DNA of 32,577 nucleotides, taken from NCBI RefSeq assembly GCF_022867885.1, contig NZ_JALIFP010000043.1, positions 1-32,577 of the forward strand, in the 5' to 3' direction. Origin of the DNA: Lederbergia sp. NSJ-179. Lineage in GTDB: Bacteria; Bacillota; Bacilli; Bacillales; Bacillaceae_C. A program made the translations under genes and the position numbers. Below are positions 1-8,759 of the stretch, piece after piece; positions within the stretch are counted from its first letter, which is position 1, and each line of letters begins with the position of its first letter. The notes under the pieces were generated by a model, which was not told where the DNA came from, ran no database searches, and was given only the letters and a program-made list of their open reading frames with translations.

Positions 1-1087
1 CCCGAAAAGGAAGGAAATCTTGAAAAAGGTAACGGCGATCGGCCTGGCTGTGCCCGGAAAGGGAGAAAATCTTGAAAAAGGTAACGGCGATCGGCTTGGC
101 TGTGCCCAAAAAGGGAGAAAATCTTGAAAAAGGTAACGGCGATTGGCCTGGTTGTGCCCGAAAAGGGAGAAAATCTTGAAAAAGGTAACGGCGGTGGGCC
201 TGGCTGTGCCCGAAAAGGAAGGAAATCTTAAAAAGGGTAACGGCGGGCTGCTTGGCTGTGCCCGGAAAGGGAGAAAATCTTGAAAAAGGTAACGGCGATC
301 GGCTTGGCTGTGCCCAAAAAGGGAGAACATCCTGAAAAGGGTAACGGCGATCGGCCTGGCTGTGCCCGAAAAGGGAGGGAATCTCGAAAAGGGTAACGGC
401 GGTGGGCCTGGCTGTGCCCGAAAAGGGAGGAAATCTTGAAAAAGTAACGGAGATTGGCCTGGCTGTGCCCGGAAAGGAAGGAAATCTTAAAAAGGGTAAC
501 GGCGGGCTGCTTGGCTGTGCCCGGAAAGGGAGAAAATCTTGAAAAAGGTAACGGCGGTGGGCCTGGCTGTGCCCGAAAAGGAAGGAAATCTTGAAAAAGG
601 TAACGGCGATCGGCCTGGCTGTGCCCGGAAAGGGAGAAAATCTTGAAAAAGGTAACGGCGATCGGCTTGGCTGTGCCCAAAAAGGGAGAACATCCTGAAA
701 AGGGTAACGGCGATCGGCCTGGCTGTGCCCGGAAAGGAAGGAAATCTTAAAAAGGGTAACGGCGGGCTGCTTGGCTGTGCCCGAAAAGGAAGAAAATCTT
801 GAAAAAGGTAACGGCGATTGGCCTGGTTGTGGCCGAAAAGGGAGAAAATCTTGAAAAAGTAACGGCGATTGGCCTGGCTGTGCCCGGAAAGGAAGGAAAT
901 CTTAAAAAGGGTAACGGCGGGCTGCTTGGCTGTGCCCGGAAAGGGAGAAAATCTTGAAAAAGGTAACGGCGATCGGCCTGGTTGTGCCCGGAAAGGAAGG
1001 AAATCTTAAAAAGGGTAACGGCGGGCTGCTTGGCTGTGCCCGAAAAGGAAGAAAATCTTGAAAAAGGTACCAGCGCCCGGCCTAGCT
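1..1087. repeat. 52-bp tandem repeat array, about 21 copies
   Basis: The heptamer TGTGCCC recurs at 49, 101, 153, 205, 257, 309, 361, 413, 464, 516 and on to 1035 (at 828 it reads TGTGGCC). The step is 52 bp, twice 51 bp where one A was lost. Each unit runs from a CCCGAAAAGGG-like mini-palindrome through AAATCTTGAAAAAGGTAACGG to a variable segment (GATCGG, GGTGGG or GGGCTG) and ends CCTGGCTGTG. The GGGCTG variant recurs at about 208-257, 467-516, 727-776, 882-931 and 986-1035, so there is higher-order structure. The array continues past the left edge and decays into unique sequence after 1060. Open frames on the minus strand (up to 150 codons) arise because the unit lacks stops; since 52 is not a multiple of three the reading frame rotates, so I do not call them genes. 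Function unknown. Confidence 0.95.
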
Positions 1088-1211
1088 GTATTTTTACAGG
1101 TGCTTAATTATTTTATCACTGTCGTTTTCCCAAAAAATTTTGGTATATGAGCTGACTTGGATCGTAATAAAACTAGCGGATTGGTAGGAACGCTAAGGCC
1201 TTTTTTGAAAA

Positions 1212-1230
1212 TTACCATCCGTCATGGTAA
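1212..1230. promoter_or_regulatory. Perfect 7-bp inverted repeat upstream of the HAD gene
   Basis: TTACCAT and ATGGTAA are separated by five bases, 43 bp upstream of the chosen HAD start. It could be an operator or a leader hairpin. No clear sigma-A promoter was recognised beside it, so the role is inference only. Confidence 0.3.
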
Positions 1231-1272
1231 ACTCAGGTCATAAGAATAATGAGGGAGAAGGGGAGTTTCATT

Positions 1273-2037
1273 ATGGGGACGATAAAAAAAAGTAGGACAT
1301 TTAAACTCATTGCACTTGATTTGGATGGAACATTATTAAATCGGCGTCATGAAATTTCGGATGAAAATCGAAAAGCGATTGCGGAAGCGGTGGAAAAGGG
1401 CGTTCAGGTCGTTATTAGTACAGGGCGTCACGTTAAATCTTGTCGAGATTATGCGGGTTCTATGCAGCTTTCTTCCTATTTAGTGGCTGTCAATGGGGGC
1501 GAAATTTGGGATCCATCCGGAAACCTGATTGAAAGGAACCCGCTTCAGCAAGATTTTGTCCAGACAATGTGGGAGTTGAGTCAACAACATGGTACTCGTT
1601 TTTGGGCGATGACTCCTGACTTAGAGTTGCGGGACGGTTTTCCAGAAGAAATTGCAGAACGTGAATGGCTCAAATTTGGATTTGATGTAGACGATCATGA
1701 AATAAGAGAAACGATTTTAACAGAACTGAGAAAAAATAAGCAATTAGAAATTAGCAATTCAAGTCCGCACAATATTGAGGTAAATGCCCTTGGAATTAAC
1801 AAAGCCAATGCATTAAAAAAGGTTTGCGACCGTATTGGCATTACGATGGATCAAGTGCTAGCGGTTGGCGACAGCTTAAATGACTTAGCGATGATTCAAG
1901 AGGCTGGATGTGGTGTCGCTATGGGCAATGCCCAAGATTTAGTGAAAGAAGCAGCTGACTGGGTTACGGACACGAATGAAGCAGACGGGGTCGCAAAAGC
2001 GATTCGTTATTGGGTTTTGGATGAGGAGAAGGCATAA
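1273..2037 (+). CDS. Cof-type HAD-IIB family phosphatase
   Basis: Haloacid dehalogenase superfamily hydrolase, probably a cytoplasmic phosphatase acting on a sugar phosphate, nucleotide or flavin-type phosphate; the substrate cannot be read from sequence. Motif I is LIALDLDGT (Asp16 nucleophile and Asp18). Motif II is VVISTGR. The motif III lysine lies in GINKANALKK, and motif IV is VGDSLNDLAMI followed by GVAMGNA, the usual Cof/YkrA-like signature. A longer frame opens at ATG 1249, but the ATG at 1273 has an AAGGGGAG ribosome site seven bases upstream, so I start there (254 residues, slightly short for the family, which has a type C2 cap between motifs II and III). It stands alone, follows the repeat array and ends before a bidirectional terminator. 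Confidence 0.9.
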   Translation: MGTIKKSRTFKLIALDLDGTLLNRRHEISDENRKAIAEAVEKGVQVVISTGRHVKSCRDYAGSMQLSSYLVAVNGGEIWDPSGNLIERNPLQQDFVQTMWELSQQHGTRFWAMTPDLELRDGFPEEIAEREWLKFGFDVDDHEIRETILTELRKNKQLEISNSSPHNIEVNALGINKANALKKVCDRIGITMDQVLAVGDSLNDLAMIQEAGCGVAMGNAQDLVKEAADWVTDTNEADGVAKAIRYWVLDEEKA

Positions 2038-2129
2038 ATGGGATTCGGAAGGTAATGTTTTTGGTACCAACAAATGAAGCAGAAATATGGAATATTTTTC
2101 TTCGGTTTTTAAGGGTGACGCTTAACAAT

Positions 2130-2155
2130 AAAAAACGCCAAAACGGCGTTTTTTA
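2130..2155. terminator. Bidirectional rho-independent terminator
   Basis: The arms AAAAAACGCC and GGCGTTTTTT form a ten-pair stem around a five-base loop, with T-runs in both directions. It lies between the convergent HAD gene (stop 2037) and the phosphotransferase (stop 2203) and serves both. Confidence 0.9.
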
Positions 2156-2202
2156 TCGATTTCATAATTTAAGTTTCCCATATTTTTCCTCTTTCATCAT
2201 TT

Positions 2203-3183
2203 TTATATGTTTTTTAATAGTAACTCTAGTTTTCCATAGTTGTTTGCTAACCAAATCATTTCTTCAGCAAAACGTTTGGGTGGTCCAGTGTGCTTGTCCA
2301 TTTTTGCGGTTATCCACCACGGACTTTCCATATACCATAATAATTTCAAAGCGTTTGTTAAAAAGCCTTTTTCCACGGAATGGTATTCGCCATAACCCTC
2401 AATAAAAGCCGAGGCAAGTGAGACATCAAGCTCCCCATTTGCTAACGCACCAGATATAACAGCTCTTGCCACATCTAGTTGCGGGTAGTCGAATTTCAGC
2501 CTGTCCAAATCCAGAATAGCGCTCACATGACTACCTCTAAATAAAACATTATCTACCCAAAGATCACGATGTGCCCACCCTGTTTCAATGGCGTTAAATT
2601 CATCCAAATTGACCAATTCCGTCATGCGAATTTGCGTTTCAAGTATAGGCGGTAAATTCGGATGATGGGCCTGATTCCAAACAGATTTCCAATGAAGTAT
2701 TCGCTCCTCGCGACTTGGAGGTACAAATTCTGGTCTGTTTCTTTTTCCTAATGTGCCATCATTTAATACCTGATGCGTGTACCCAGTGAGCTGTCCTAGA
2801 TGAAACATTTGTCGTGCATTTACCTGTCCTGGAGGGACTGTATCACCATTGCAGTATTCCATTACGATAAAAAGCTCGCCATTATCGGAGTGAAAAAGAA
2901 ATTCTTCTTCATAGGATAAAAGCATTGGGCATGGAACCCCGCTATTATACAATCTCATCTGTTGGTGAAAGGCACGGACCAATTCTTCATGGTTATATAA
3001 TTTGTATCTTTCTTTGTTATATTGCTTTATTAGAAAAACACCAGTATCTGTCGTCACTTTCCATTTTAAATTTAACCAGCCCCGCTTGATCGGATGGGTC
3101 TCTACTACATGAAATCCAAATTGTCGGTGACAGGTTTTTAGCAGATCATGTAACATTACCTGTTCTGAACATAAATTCTCCAT
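2203..3183 (-). CDS. Phosphotransferase (APH/choline kinase fold)
   Basis: A 326-residue kinase-fold protein of the aminoglycoside phosphotransferase superfamily, the group that includes spore-coat CotS/YtaA-like proteins and homoserine kinase type II. Visible signatures are a nucleotide-binding N lobe with KQYNKERY, the hinge-like IVMEYCNGD, the catalytic loop AHRDLWVDNVLF (HxDxxxxN Brenner motif) and the metal-binding AILDLDRL. The start has an AAAGGAG site six bases upstream. The phosphate acceptor is unknown. A CotS-like role in the spore coat is possible but nothing nearby supports it. It is monocistronic and convergent with the HAD gene. Confidence 0.85.
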   Translation of the reverse strand: MENLCSEQVMLHDLLKTCHRQFGFHVVETHPIKRGWLNLKWKVTTDTGVFLIKQYNKERYKLYNHEELVRAFHQQMRLYNSGVPCPMLLSYEEEFLFHSDNGELFIVMEYCNGDTVPPGQVNARQMFHLGQLTGYTHQVLNDGTLGKRNRPEFVPPSREERILHWKSVWNQAHHPNLPPILETQIRMTELVNLDEFNAIETGWAHRDLWVDNVLFRGSHVSAILDLDRLKFDYPQLDVARAVISGALANGELDVSLASAFIEGYGEYHSVEKGFLTNALKLLWYMESPWWITAKMDKHTGPPKRFAEEMIWLANNYGKLELLLKNI

Positions 3184-3496
3184 TATTGACTCCTTTAGAT
3201 TGCAAGTTTTATGTACAATATTTCGACAAGATATTCTGAATTCCTTTTTTATTTCTCAGCAGAGTTAATACGAACTCACTATTAGGGCGTAACGCATGGA
3301 AACCACCCTGTTTTTTAGAGTGGCTTCCTTTCAGACGCATATTAAGCAAGCGTTTAATGAGCATTATTCATAAGACTGATGTGTGGTTTCTTGGCAGATT
3401 TATTGTTAAATTTACCTTGTTTCATTAATTCAATGATTTTCTTAGCTTCCCGATCAGACTGATTGTATCCTGGGCGAGGTTTTCGCCCGGTTTCTC
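3184..3496. other. Intergenic region between the kinase and cellulase genes
   Basis: Both flanking genes are on the minus strand. The region holds a hairpin at about 3299-3329 (GGAAACCAC paired with GTGGCTTCC around a T-rich loop) without a good T-run, possibly a weak terminator for the cellulase gene. A basic, open minus-strand frame from about 3530 to 3354 has no start codon. No other gene is seen. Confidence 0.5.
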
Positions 3497-5611
3497 TTAT
3501 CGACTTGCTCCGTTTCTTAATTTTCTCTTTCTAAAATACAAATACAATGCAAAAATGCCTCCTATTAGCACTAGAGTCAAACCTAAGAATAGATAGTTAT
3601 ATAGATTCGTGGATGTGTTTGGAAGTTTATGATTCTCTTCATTTATTTTTCCATCATTGCTTGGTTTTGGTGTTCTATTATCAAAATCATCGCTAGAAAC
3701 ACCATTATCCCCTTGCGAACCATCATCATGATTATTGCCAGGATCTCCATTGTTTCCACGCGAACCATCATCATGGTCGTTGACAGGATCTCCATCATTT
3801 CCATGTGGACCATTATCATGATCTCTATCATTTCCATCTGAACCATTATGATGATCATCCCCAGGACCTTCCTCGTTCCCAGGCGTCTCATTTTCTCCAG
3901 ACATTGCTTTACCGCTGATATTATTTCCATCCTTTGTAAGGGTATAGGAAATTTCCTCCCCACTCCAAAAATGGAAGGTTAACCTAATTTCTCCGTCATG
4001 GGACTCATTGAAAAATTCTTTTTTAATAATGATTTCACTCGTCTCATAATCAGGGGAGAAGGTATAGCCAAATTCTTTAAATGATGTCCAATCTTGGGGT
4101 CCTGCGATCGCGCCATCTGTATAAAATGCCTCCATTGTCGCTAATTTGTCTCCGTTAAAAGAAGTTGGGATGGAGAAATTATCGACTGTTCCTTCTGTAT
4201 TTTCAAGAATAGGTGTATCAGATGTGATCACATGAAAAGCCCAGTCCGCCCCTTGATCAAACGTGGCTGTTAATACAGCATTTGTTCCTAAAGTTCCAGT
4301 TGCTGTAAGCTCTTTTAGCATGTCTGCTTTAAATGTTAACTCTTTACCATCCCACTCATAATCCTGGTCAGTCACTAATTCCTGACCATCGAGTTGAAGG
4401 GAAACGAACTGATTGCCATTTAAATCAAGGCTTAGCTTTTGATCTTTTATTTCTTCACCTTTCTTTACGTAAATTAAATCAGAATCAGCTGTTGCAGAAC
4501 GGGTTTTCCAACTTGTCTTTATTAAATGGTAAAGCTCTGGATCCGACCATTCGAATGATGTCCGGCTAAAATGCTGCCCATTATCCCAAAGCATATGGGT
4601 CAGTCCTTTTTCCTGTGCGCAGTGGAGCATAAATTCAAAAAATTTAAGTTTTTCCCCTTGTTCAATGGCCTGCATATCGGTATCAAAGCCAAGTAATCCA
4701 TATTCCCCGATGATGACAGGGATCCCATTTGCTACAAAGGTGTCATGCACCCGATCGAAAGTAGATAGTATATCATTCTTTGTATCTTCTTCAAAATGGG
4801 TGTAACCGTCAATATTGACACTGAATGGCCAGAAACCGTAATAGTGAACAGTAGAAATAATATTAGGATCATTTAATTCAACGATTGTTTCATATAGAGC
4901 AGCTAATATCTCTGGTTCTGAGTCAGTAAATAACGTTGGTAGTACAAGTGGACGGACGTCATTCTTTCCACCTGAATCTCTCACTATTTGATGAAAAGAT
5001 GTATTTAATTCTTTTAAATACTTGAATTGCTCCTGTTCGGAGCCATTAAACTGGGGTTCATTAATGCTTTCAAACATGAGCTTAGATGAATAATTTTTAA
5101 AATGATCTGCAAGTTGTTCCCAAGTAGCTTCATACCTCGCAAGGGTTTCGTCATGGTTATTTTGCATCCCCTCACTTAACCAAATCCAAGAGTCATGGTG
5201 GATATTGATCATTACATACAAGTTTTCATTTAAAGACCATTGAACAACTTGGTCAAGTCTCTCTAAGAAATCAGCATCGATTATGTAATCTGGACCTTCT
5301 GCTTGTCGTTGATCAAAAGTAACGGGGATTCGAATACTCTTAAAGTCCTGAGCAGCGATTTGTTTAATAAATTCCTCCGTCACACGAGGGTTGCCCCAAG
5401 CGGTTTCATCTTTCCCTACCGCATCAAATGTATTCCCAAGATTCCATCCCGGCTGCATATCTTCTACATAGGATTGAATATCGTTATTGTTTGTCTCATT
5501 TTCCCCTGCTGCTAAACTATGAATCGGTGGGAATAAAGATAGAACTAGAATGGCAGCAAATAATAATCTTGCAAAAAGATGGAATGAGCTATTTCGACTA
5601 TATTGCTTCAT
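3497..5611 (-). CDS. Wall-anchored endoglucanase, GH5 with Ig-like and CBM46-like modules
   Basis: Secreted beta-1,4-glucanase of 704 residues. Order: signal peptide 1-35 (basic start, hydrophobic core, SLAA before GEN); GH5 barrel about 50-370, with GWNLGNTFDA, IRIPVTF, acid/base Glu185 in ESINEP, HYYGF, and nucleophile Glu303 in VIIGEYG; an Ig-like (X2-type) module about 377-470; a CBM46-like module about 475-575; a D/G/N/H-rich linker about 578-655 with 15-residue repeats; LPNTS at 663-667, a hydrophobic span and a basic tail RKRK. The GH5-Ig-CBM46 order matches, from memory, Bacillus halodurans Cel5B (subfamily GH5_4). LPNTS with a tail predicts sortase anchoring; no sortase gene is in the window. 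The start has a GGAGG site seven bases upstream. A cre-like site upstream suggests CcpA repression. Function is well supported; the subfamily less so. Confidence 0.93.
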   Translation of the reverse strand: MKQYSRNSSFHLFARLLFAAILVLSLFPPIHSLAAGENETNNNDIQSYVEDMQPGWNLGNTFDAVGKDETAWGNPRVTEEFIKQIAAQDFKSIRIPVTFDQRQAEGPDYIIDADFLERLDQVVQWSLNENLYVMINIHHDSWIWLSEGMQNNHDETLARYEATWEQLADHFKNYSSKLMFESINEPQFNGSEQEQFKYLKELNTSFHQIVRDSGGKNDVRPLVLPTLFTDSEPEILAALYETIVELNDPNIISTVHYYGFWPFSVNIDGYTHFEEDTKNDILSTFDRVHDTFVANGIPVIIGEYGLLGFDTDMQAIEQGEKLKFFEFMLHCAQEKGLTHMLWDNGQHFSRTSFEWSDPELYHLIKTSWKTRSATADSDLIYVKKGEEIKDQKLSLDLNGNQFVSLQLDGQELVTDQDYEWDGKELTFKADMLKELTATGTLGTNAVLTATFDQGADWAFHVITSDTPILENTEGTVDNFSIPTSFNGDKLATMEAFYTDGAIAGPQDWTSFKEFGYTFSPDYETSEIIIKKEFFNESHDGEIRLTFHFWSGEEISYTLTKDGNNISGKAMSGENETPGNEEGPGDDHHNGSDGNDRDHDNGPHGNDGDPVNDHDDGSRGNNGDPGNNHDDGSQGDNGVSSDDFDNRTPKPSNDGKINEENHKLPNTSTNLYNYLFLGLTLVLIGGIFALYLYFRKRKLRNGASR
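3690..3870 (-). repeat. 45-bp tandem repeats coding the cellulase linker
   Basis: About four imperfect 45-bp units encode the 15-residue period NDGDPxNxHDDGSxG. The strand bias (C/A/T-rich on plus) leaves other frames open as shadow ORFs. The linker probably spans the peptidoglycan between catalytic module and anchor; copy number may vary between strains. Confidence 0.7.
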
Positions 5612-5728
5612 TTAAAACCCTCCAATTGAATATCTTTCCATTAAAAATAGGCTACATGCGGTCATCTAGAGAAAGTAAGTCCTGAATTATCTGCATTCAT
5701 CTCCCTTTTTTATAAAATAAACGTTTTT

Positions 5729-5742
5729 TGCAAACGCTTCCC
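5729..5742. promoter_or_regulatory. cre-like catabolite-repression site upstream of the cellulase gene
   Basis: TGCAAACGCTTCCC matches the Gram-positive cre consensus TGNAANCGNWNNCA except for C in place of the final A. It lies about 120 bp upstream of the cellulase start, a sensible place for CcpA control of a polysaccharide hydrolase. Promoter elements beside it are not clear to me. Confidence 0.5.
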
Positions 5743-6057
5743 TAAAAACCATACCATAACAATAATGAATTACATACGGTTATAAGTAGAGGGAATTTCA
5801 CGTGAAAACTAGAGGAGAATATGTCCAAAAAAAATAATTTTTTAGACAGCGACCGCCATAGAAAGCTATTCTATCAATTGGTTGTGATCAGGGGCAACTG
5901 CTGATCGTAAGCAATGTTTTCATTAAAATGAAAAAAGAATTATAATAAAAGCGAAGGCAATAGTATCTGTCTTTTGTCTTAGGGGATGACCAACGGCCAT
6001 TCATTTTGTTTGTGATTGGGCATCCAACGAAATAAATTTATTTTGGGGTAGAGAGTA
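5743..6057. other. Intergenic region before the MFS gene
   Basis: The divergent cellulase and MFS genes share this region. A TATAAT at 5941-5946 could be a -10 element for the transporter, but its -35 partner is weak and the leader would be about 110 bases. A 27-codon frame at 5821-5904 follows a GAGGAG placed very close to its ATG; I do not call it. Confidence 0.3.
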
Positions 6058-7335
6058 TTGGAAAAGCAAAATAGTCGTTATCGCTGGATCGTGTTTGCTA
6101 CGGTATTATTTAGTTACTTCTTAATCGTGAGTCAACGGACAGCACCTGGGTTAATTACGGATCAATTGATGGCAGATTTTAAAGTGACGGCATCTGTCAT
6201 TGGTTTGCTTACGAGTGTGCAATTTTTAGCCTATGCTGGACTGCAAGTTCCGATTGGGTTATTGTCAGATCGTTACGGTCCCAATCTTTTTTTAATTATA
6301 GGAGCTTTGCTGAATGGGGCGGGCACTCTTATTTATAGCTTAGCACCGAATGAATACATCTTACTGTTTGCGCGTTTATTGGTGGGGATTGGAGATGCAA
6401 CGATCTGGGTTAATGTTGTGCTGATATTAAGTCAATGGTTTAAAGGAAAGGAATTTGTTAGCTTACTTGGTTTCGCCGGAGTGTCTGGAAGTTTAGGTTT
6501 TTTAATGGCGACTTTTCCTTTTTCAGCTTGGATTGATGTAGCTGGTTGGAGAGCGGCATTTTTCACAATCGGCATCCTTTTATGTTTGTGTGGATGTCTT
6601 CTGTATTATGTGCTTGTGAAAAAGCCTAATCAAATGTTTAAGCAGGATCGAAAAGATAGTACCCCCTCTGATCATAGTAAGGACGAGTCTATAAGCACCC
6701 TTTCCTTATTACGCCGTTTATTCACGGATCGTCAAGCTTGGGCCACCTTTTTATGTCACTTTGGATTAGTAGGTACCTATGTTGGATTTATTGGCTCTTG
6801 GGCGGTACCCTATGGGATTCATGTATATGACATGACACGTTCAGAAGCTAGCCAACTTATTATGGTTGGGCTTGTAGGGGCGATCATTGGTGCGCCCGTT
6901 TCTACTTGGCTTTCCAATCGTTTAGGTACGATCAAATTCCCTTATGTTGTCGTCCATTTCATTATATTTTTGAGCTGGGTCACAATGTTTTTATTTGGTG
7001 GAAAACCGCCATTTTATGTGTTGATCATTCTTTTCTTATTGATTGGGTATGGAAATGGAGCTAGTGCCTTAACCTTTGCCACCGTCCGCCAATCCTTTCC
7101 AATCAAAGTAGTTGGAGTTGTCTCAGGATTCGCGAACACAGGTGGCTTTTTAAGTGCGGTTTTGTTACCAAGCACTTTCGGGAAAATATTGGACCATTTT
7201 CAAGCTGCTCCTGGTAATCTAGGCTATCAGTATGGGTTTATTATTCCGGTGATCTTTTCACTACTCGGCTTAATTGGCGGGGTGCTTATACGTGAGCAGC
7301 AACAAGAAGATTCAGTGGTAATGAAGACAGAATGA
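6058..7335 (+). CDS. Major facilitator superfamily transporter
   Basis: A 425-residue polytopic membrane protein with about twelve hydrophobic spans. The MFS loop 2-3 motif appears as GLLSDRYG (about residues 68-75), followed by an ARLLVGIGDA fourth helix. A charged cytoplasmic loop (about 195-220) separates the two six-helix halves. The best match by eye is the anion/OxlT-YcxA-like part of the superfamily; the substrate is unknown. The start is TTG at 6058: an in-frame TAG lies three codons upstream and no ATG is near, with a G-rich GGGGTAGAG as ribosome site. It stands alone, divergent from the cellulase. Confidence 0.88.
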   Translation: MEKQNSRYRWIVFATVLFSYFLIVSQRTAPGLITDQLMADFKVTASVIGLLTSVQFLAYAGLQVPIGLLSDRYGPNLFLIIGALLNGAGTLIYSLAPNEYILLFARLLVGIGDATIWVNVVLILSQWFKGKEFVSLLGFAGVSGSLGFLMATFPFSAWIDVAGWRAAFFTIGILLCLCGCLLYYVLVKKPNQMFKQDRKDSTPSDHSKDESISTLSLLRRLFTDRQAWATFLCHFGLVGTYVGFIGSWAVPYGIHVYDMTRSEASQLIMVGLVGAIIGAPVSTWLSNRLGTIKFPYVVVHFIIFLSWVTMFLFGGKPPFYVLIILFLLIGYGNGASALTFATVRQSFPIKVVGVVSGFANTGGFLSAVLLPSTFGKILDHFQAAPGNLGYQYGFIIPVIFSLLGLIGGVLIREQQQEDSVVMKTE

Positions 7336-7695
7336 TCATCGTTCAGCTTCTTCTAATGGGTAGGAGAGGGACTAGCTAGTTCTACATTTGAGACGGATCG
7401 ATGCGGCAGTGCCCTATTTTGGCTTTGAACGAGATTTCGGGGACAGCCACTCAACCGGCTGTGCCCCATTTTGACTTATAAAGTGGTCACAGCTAACCAA
7501 TCGGCTGAACCCCTTTTCAACCTCAAACGCATTTCAAGCACAGTTAACTATCCGTTAGGCCATTTTTGGACCGTGAGTAAAGGATACATTTCAGATACCT
7601 GAACAGTTACCTCCAAAAATAAATCAAACCAGCGTCTCATAGTTTTCTATTAATATTTTCATATAGGGAAAGGTTGGTTATTTGCCAATCTTTCT
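7336..7695. repeat. Intergenic region with degenerate 52-bp repeats
   Basis: Segments CGGCAGTGCCC (7404), CGGCTGTGCCCC (7456), CGGCTGAACCCC (7502) and CCGTTAGGCC (7552) recur at about 52, 46 and 50 bp. Each is followed by an AT-rich ATTTTGG-like segment. The GGCTGTGCCC core and the period are those of the array at the left edge, so I read this as a decayed locus of the same repeat family. The rest of the interval to 7695 shows no gene. Confidence 0.6.
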
Positions 7696-8670
7696 TCAAT
7701 CTCCATTAAAAATCGAATTTTTCACGATCACATATTCGACATCACGGATCGCTTCTAGTTTGTTTCCTCCTGCATAGGAAATAGCGGATTGGAGGTCTTG
7801 CTCCATTTCGGTTAAGGTATCTTGTAAGGCTCCTTTATGCTCTACATACATTTTTTTGCCTTCGACGTTTTTCTTTTCGCCTTTTTGAAATTCAGAAGCG
7901 GAACCGAAATATTCTTTATACAGTTTTCCATCTTGCATAATGGTTCTTCCAGGAGATTCATCATGTCCAGCAAAGAGGGAGCCCACCATAACCATCGTGG
8001 CACCAAAGCGAATCGATTTGGCGATGTCTCCATGCGTCCGAATTCCACCATCCGCAATAATGGGCTTACTTGCAGCTTCTGCACACTGTTTAATAGCCGC
8101 TAATTGCCAACCTGCCGTACCAAAGCCAGTCTTAACCTTCGTAATACATACCTTTCCCGGTCCAACCCCAACCTTCGTGGCGTCTGCACCTGCTTCTTCT
8201 AGTTCACGAACAGCCTCTGGTGTTGCGACATTTCCAGCAATCACAAAGCTCTGTGGCAAATGTTTCTTAATATGTTGGATCATCTCGATCACAGCATTCG
8301 AATGCCCATGAGCAATATCGATTGTAATGAATTCCGGGAAAAGCTTTTCCTCTGCTAATTGTTGAATGAATGGGTATTCTTCTTCTTTGACGCCCACACT
8401 GATAGATGCGATTAATCCTCGTTCATGCATTTCCTTAATAAAATCTATACGCTTTTCAGGATGAAAACGATGCATCACATAAAAGTAACCGTTTTCTGCT
8501 AAGTAATGGGAAATTTCTTCATCTATAATCGTCTGCATATTCGCAGGCACGACTGGTAATTTGAATGTATATTGTCCTAAGGTCACAGATGTATCACATT
8601 CAGACCGGCTTTGAACGATACATTTTCTCGGAATTAGTTGAATATCTTCATAGTCAAATATCGTTTCCAT
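7696..8670 (-). CDS. guaC: GMP reductase
   Basis: NADPH-dependent reductive deamination of GMP to IMP and ammonia, returning guanine nucleotides to the purine pool. It is a cytoplasmic IMPDH/GMPR TIM barrel of the Firmicutes type. Visible: [14 protein letters not shown] near the start, [11 protein letters not shown], the active-site loop [12 protein letters not shown] with Cys175, [12 protein letters not shown], and the phosphate-binding [13 protein letters not shown]. No CBS domains are present, which separates it from GuaB. I use the ATG at 8670 (324 residues, close to the roughly 326 of B. subtilis GuaC) because AGGGGTG lies eight bases upstream; a frame reaching 8691 has no such site. The gene is alone. 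A CGAACATT sequence upstream could be a PurBox half-site. Confidence 0.96.
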   Translation of the reverse strand: METIFDYEDIQLIPRKCIVQSRSECDTSVTLGQYTFKLPVVPANMQTIIDEEISHYLAENGYFYVMHRFHPEKRIDFIKEMHERGLIASISVGVKEEEYPFIQQLAEEKLFPEFITIDIAHGHSNAVIEMIQHIKKHLPQSFVIAGNVATPEAVRELEEAGADATKVGVGPGKVCITKVKTGFGTAGWQLAAIKQCAEAASKPIIADGGIRTHGDIAKSIRFGATMVMVGSLFAGHDESPGRTIMQDGKLYKEYFGSASEFQKGEKKNVEGKKMYVEHKGALQDTLTEMEQDLQSAISYAGGNKLEAIRDVEYVIVKNSIFNGD

Positions 8671-8714
8671 CAAACAAACACCCCTAAACACGAATGATTT
8701 ATTTTAAGTATGTT

Positions 8715-8731
8715 GAAATGTTCGTACGTAT
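8715..8731 (-). promoter_or_regulatory. Possible PurR half-site upstream of guaC
   Basis: On the minus strand ACGTACGAACATTTC contains the CGAACATT core of the Bacillus PurBox, about 45 bp upstream of the guaC start. A second, inverted TTCG lies 26 bases on, not the 16-17 typical of paired boxes. PurR control of guaC is known in B. subtilis, from memory; here it is a tentative inference. Confidence 0.3.
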
Positions 8732-8759
8732 ATTAACTTACATCATTTTTGCGGGGATG

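Noticed and set aside
228-693. Two minus-strand ORFs (150 and 68 codons) in the repeat array
   Set aside because: They are read-through of stop-free 52-bp repeats; the frame rotates by one base per unit, and there is no ribosome site.
1-1087. CRISPR array
   Set aside because: Units abut without unique spacers, repeats are 52 bp and variable, and no cas genes are present.
2055-2405. Plus-strand ORF of 116 codons
   Set aside because: It runs through the terminator and is antisense to the phosphotransferase.
3629-3963. ORFs on both strands inside the cellulase linker
   Set aside because: They are shadows of the 45-bp coding repeats.
5821-5904. 27-codon ORF after GAGGAG
   Set aside because: The ribosome site is too close to the ATG, composition is not convincing, and there is no context.
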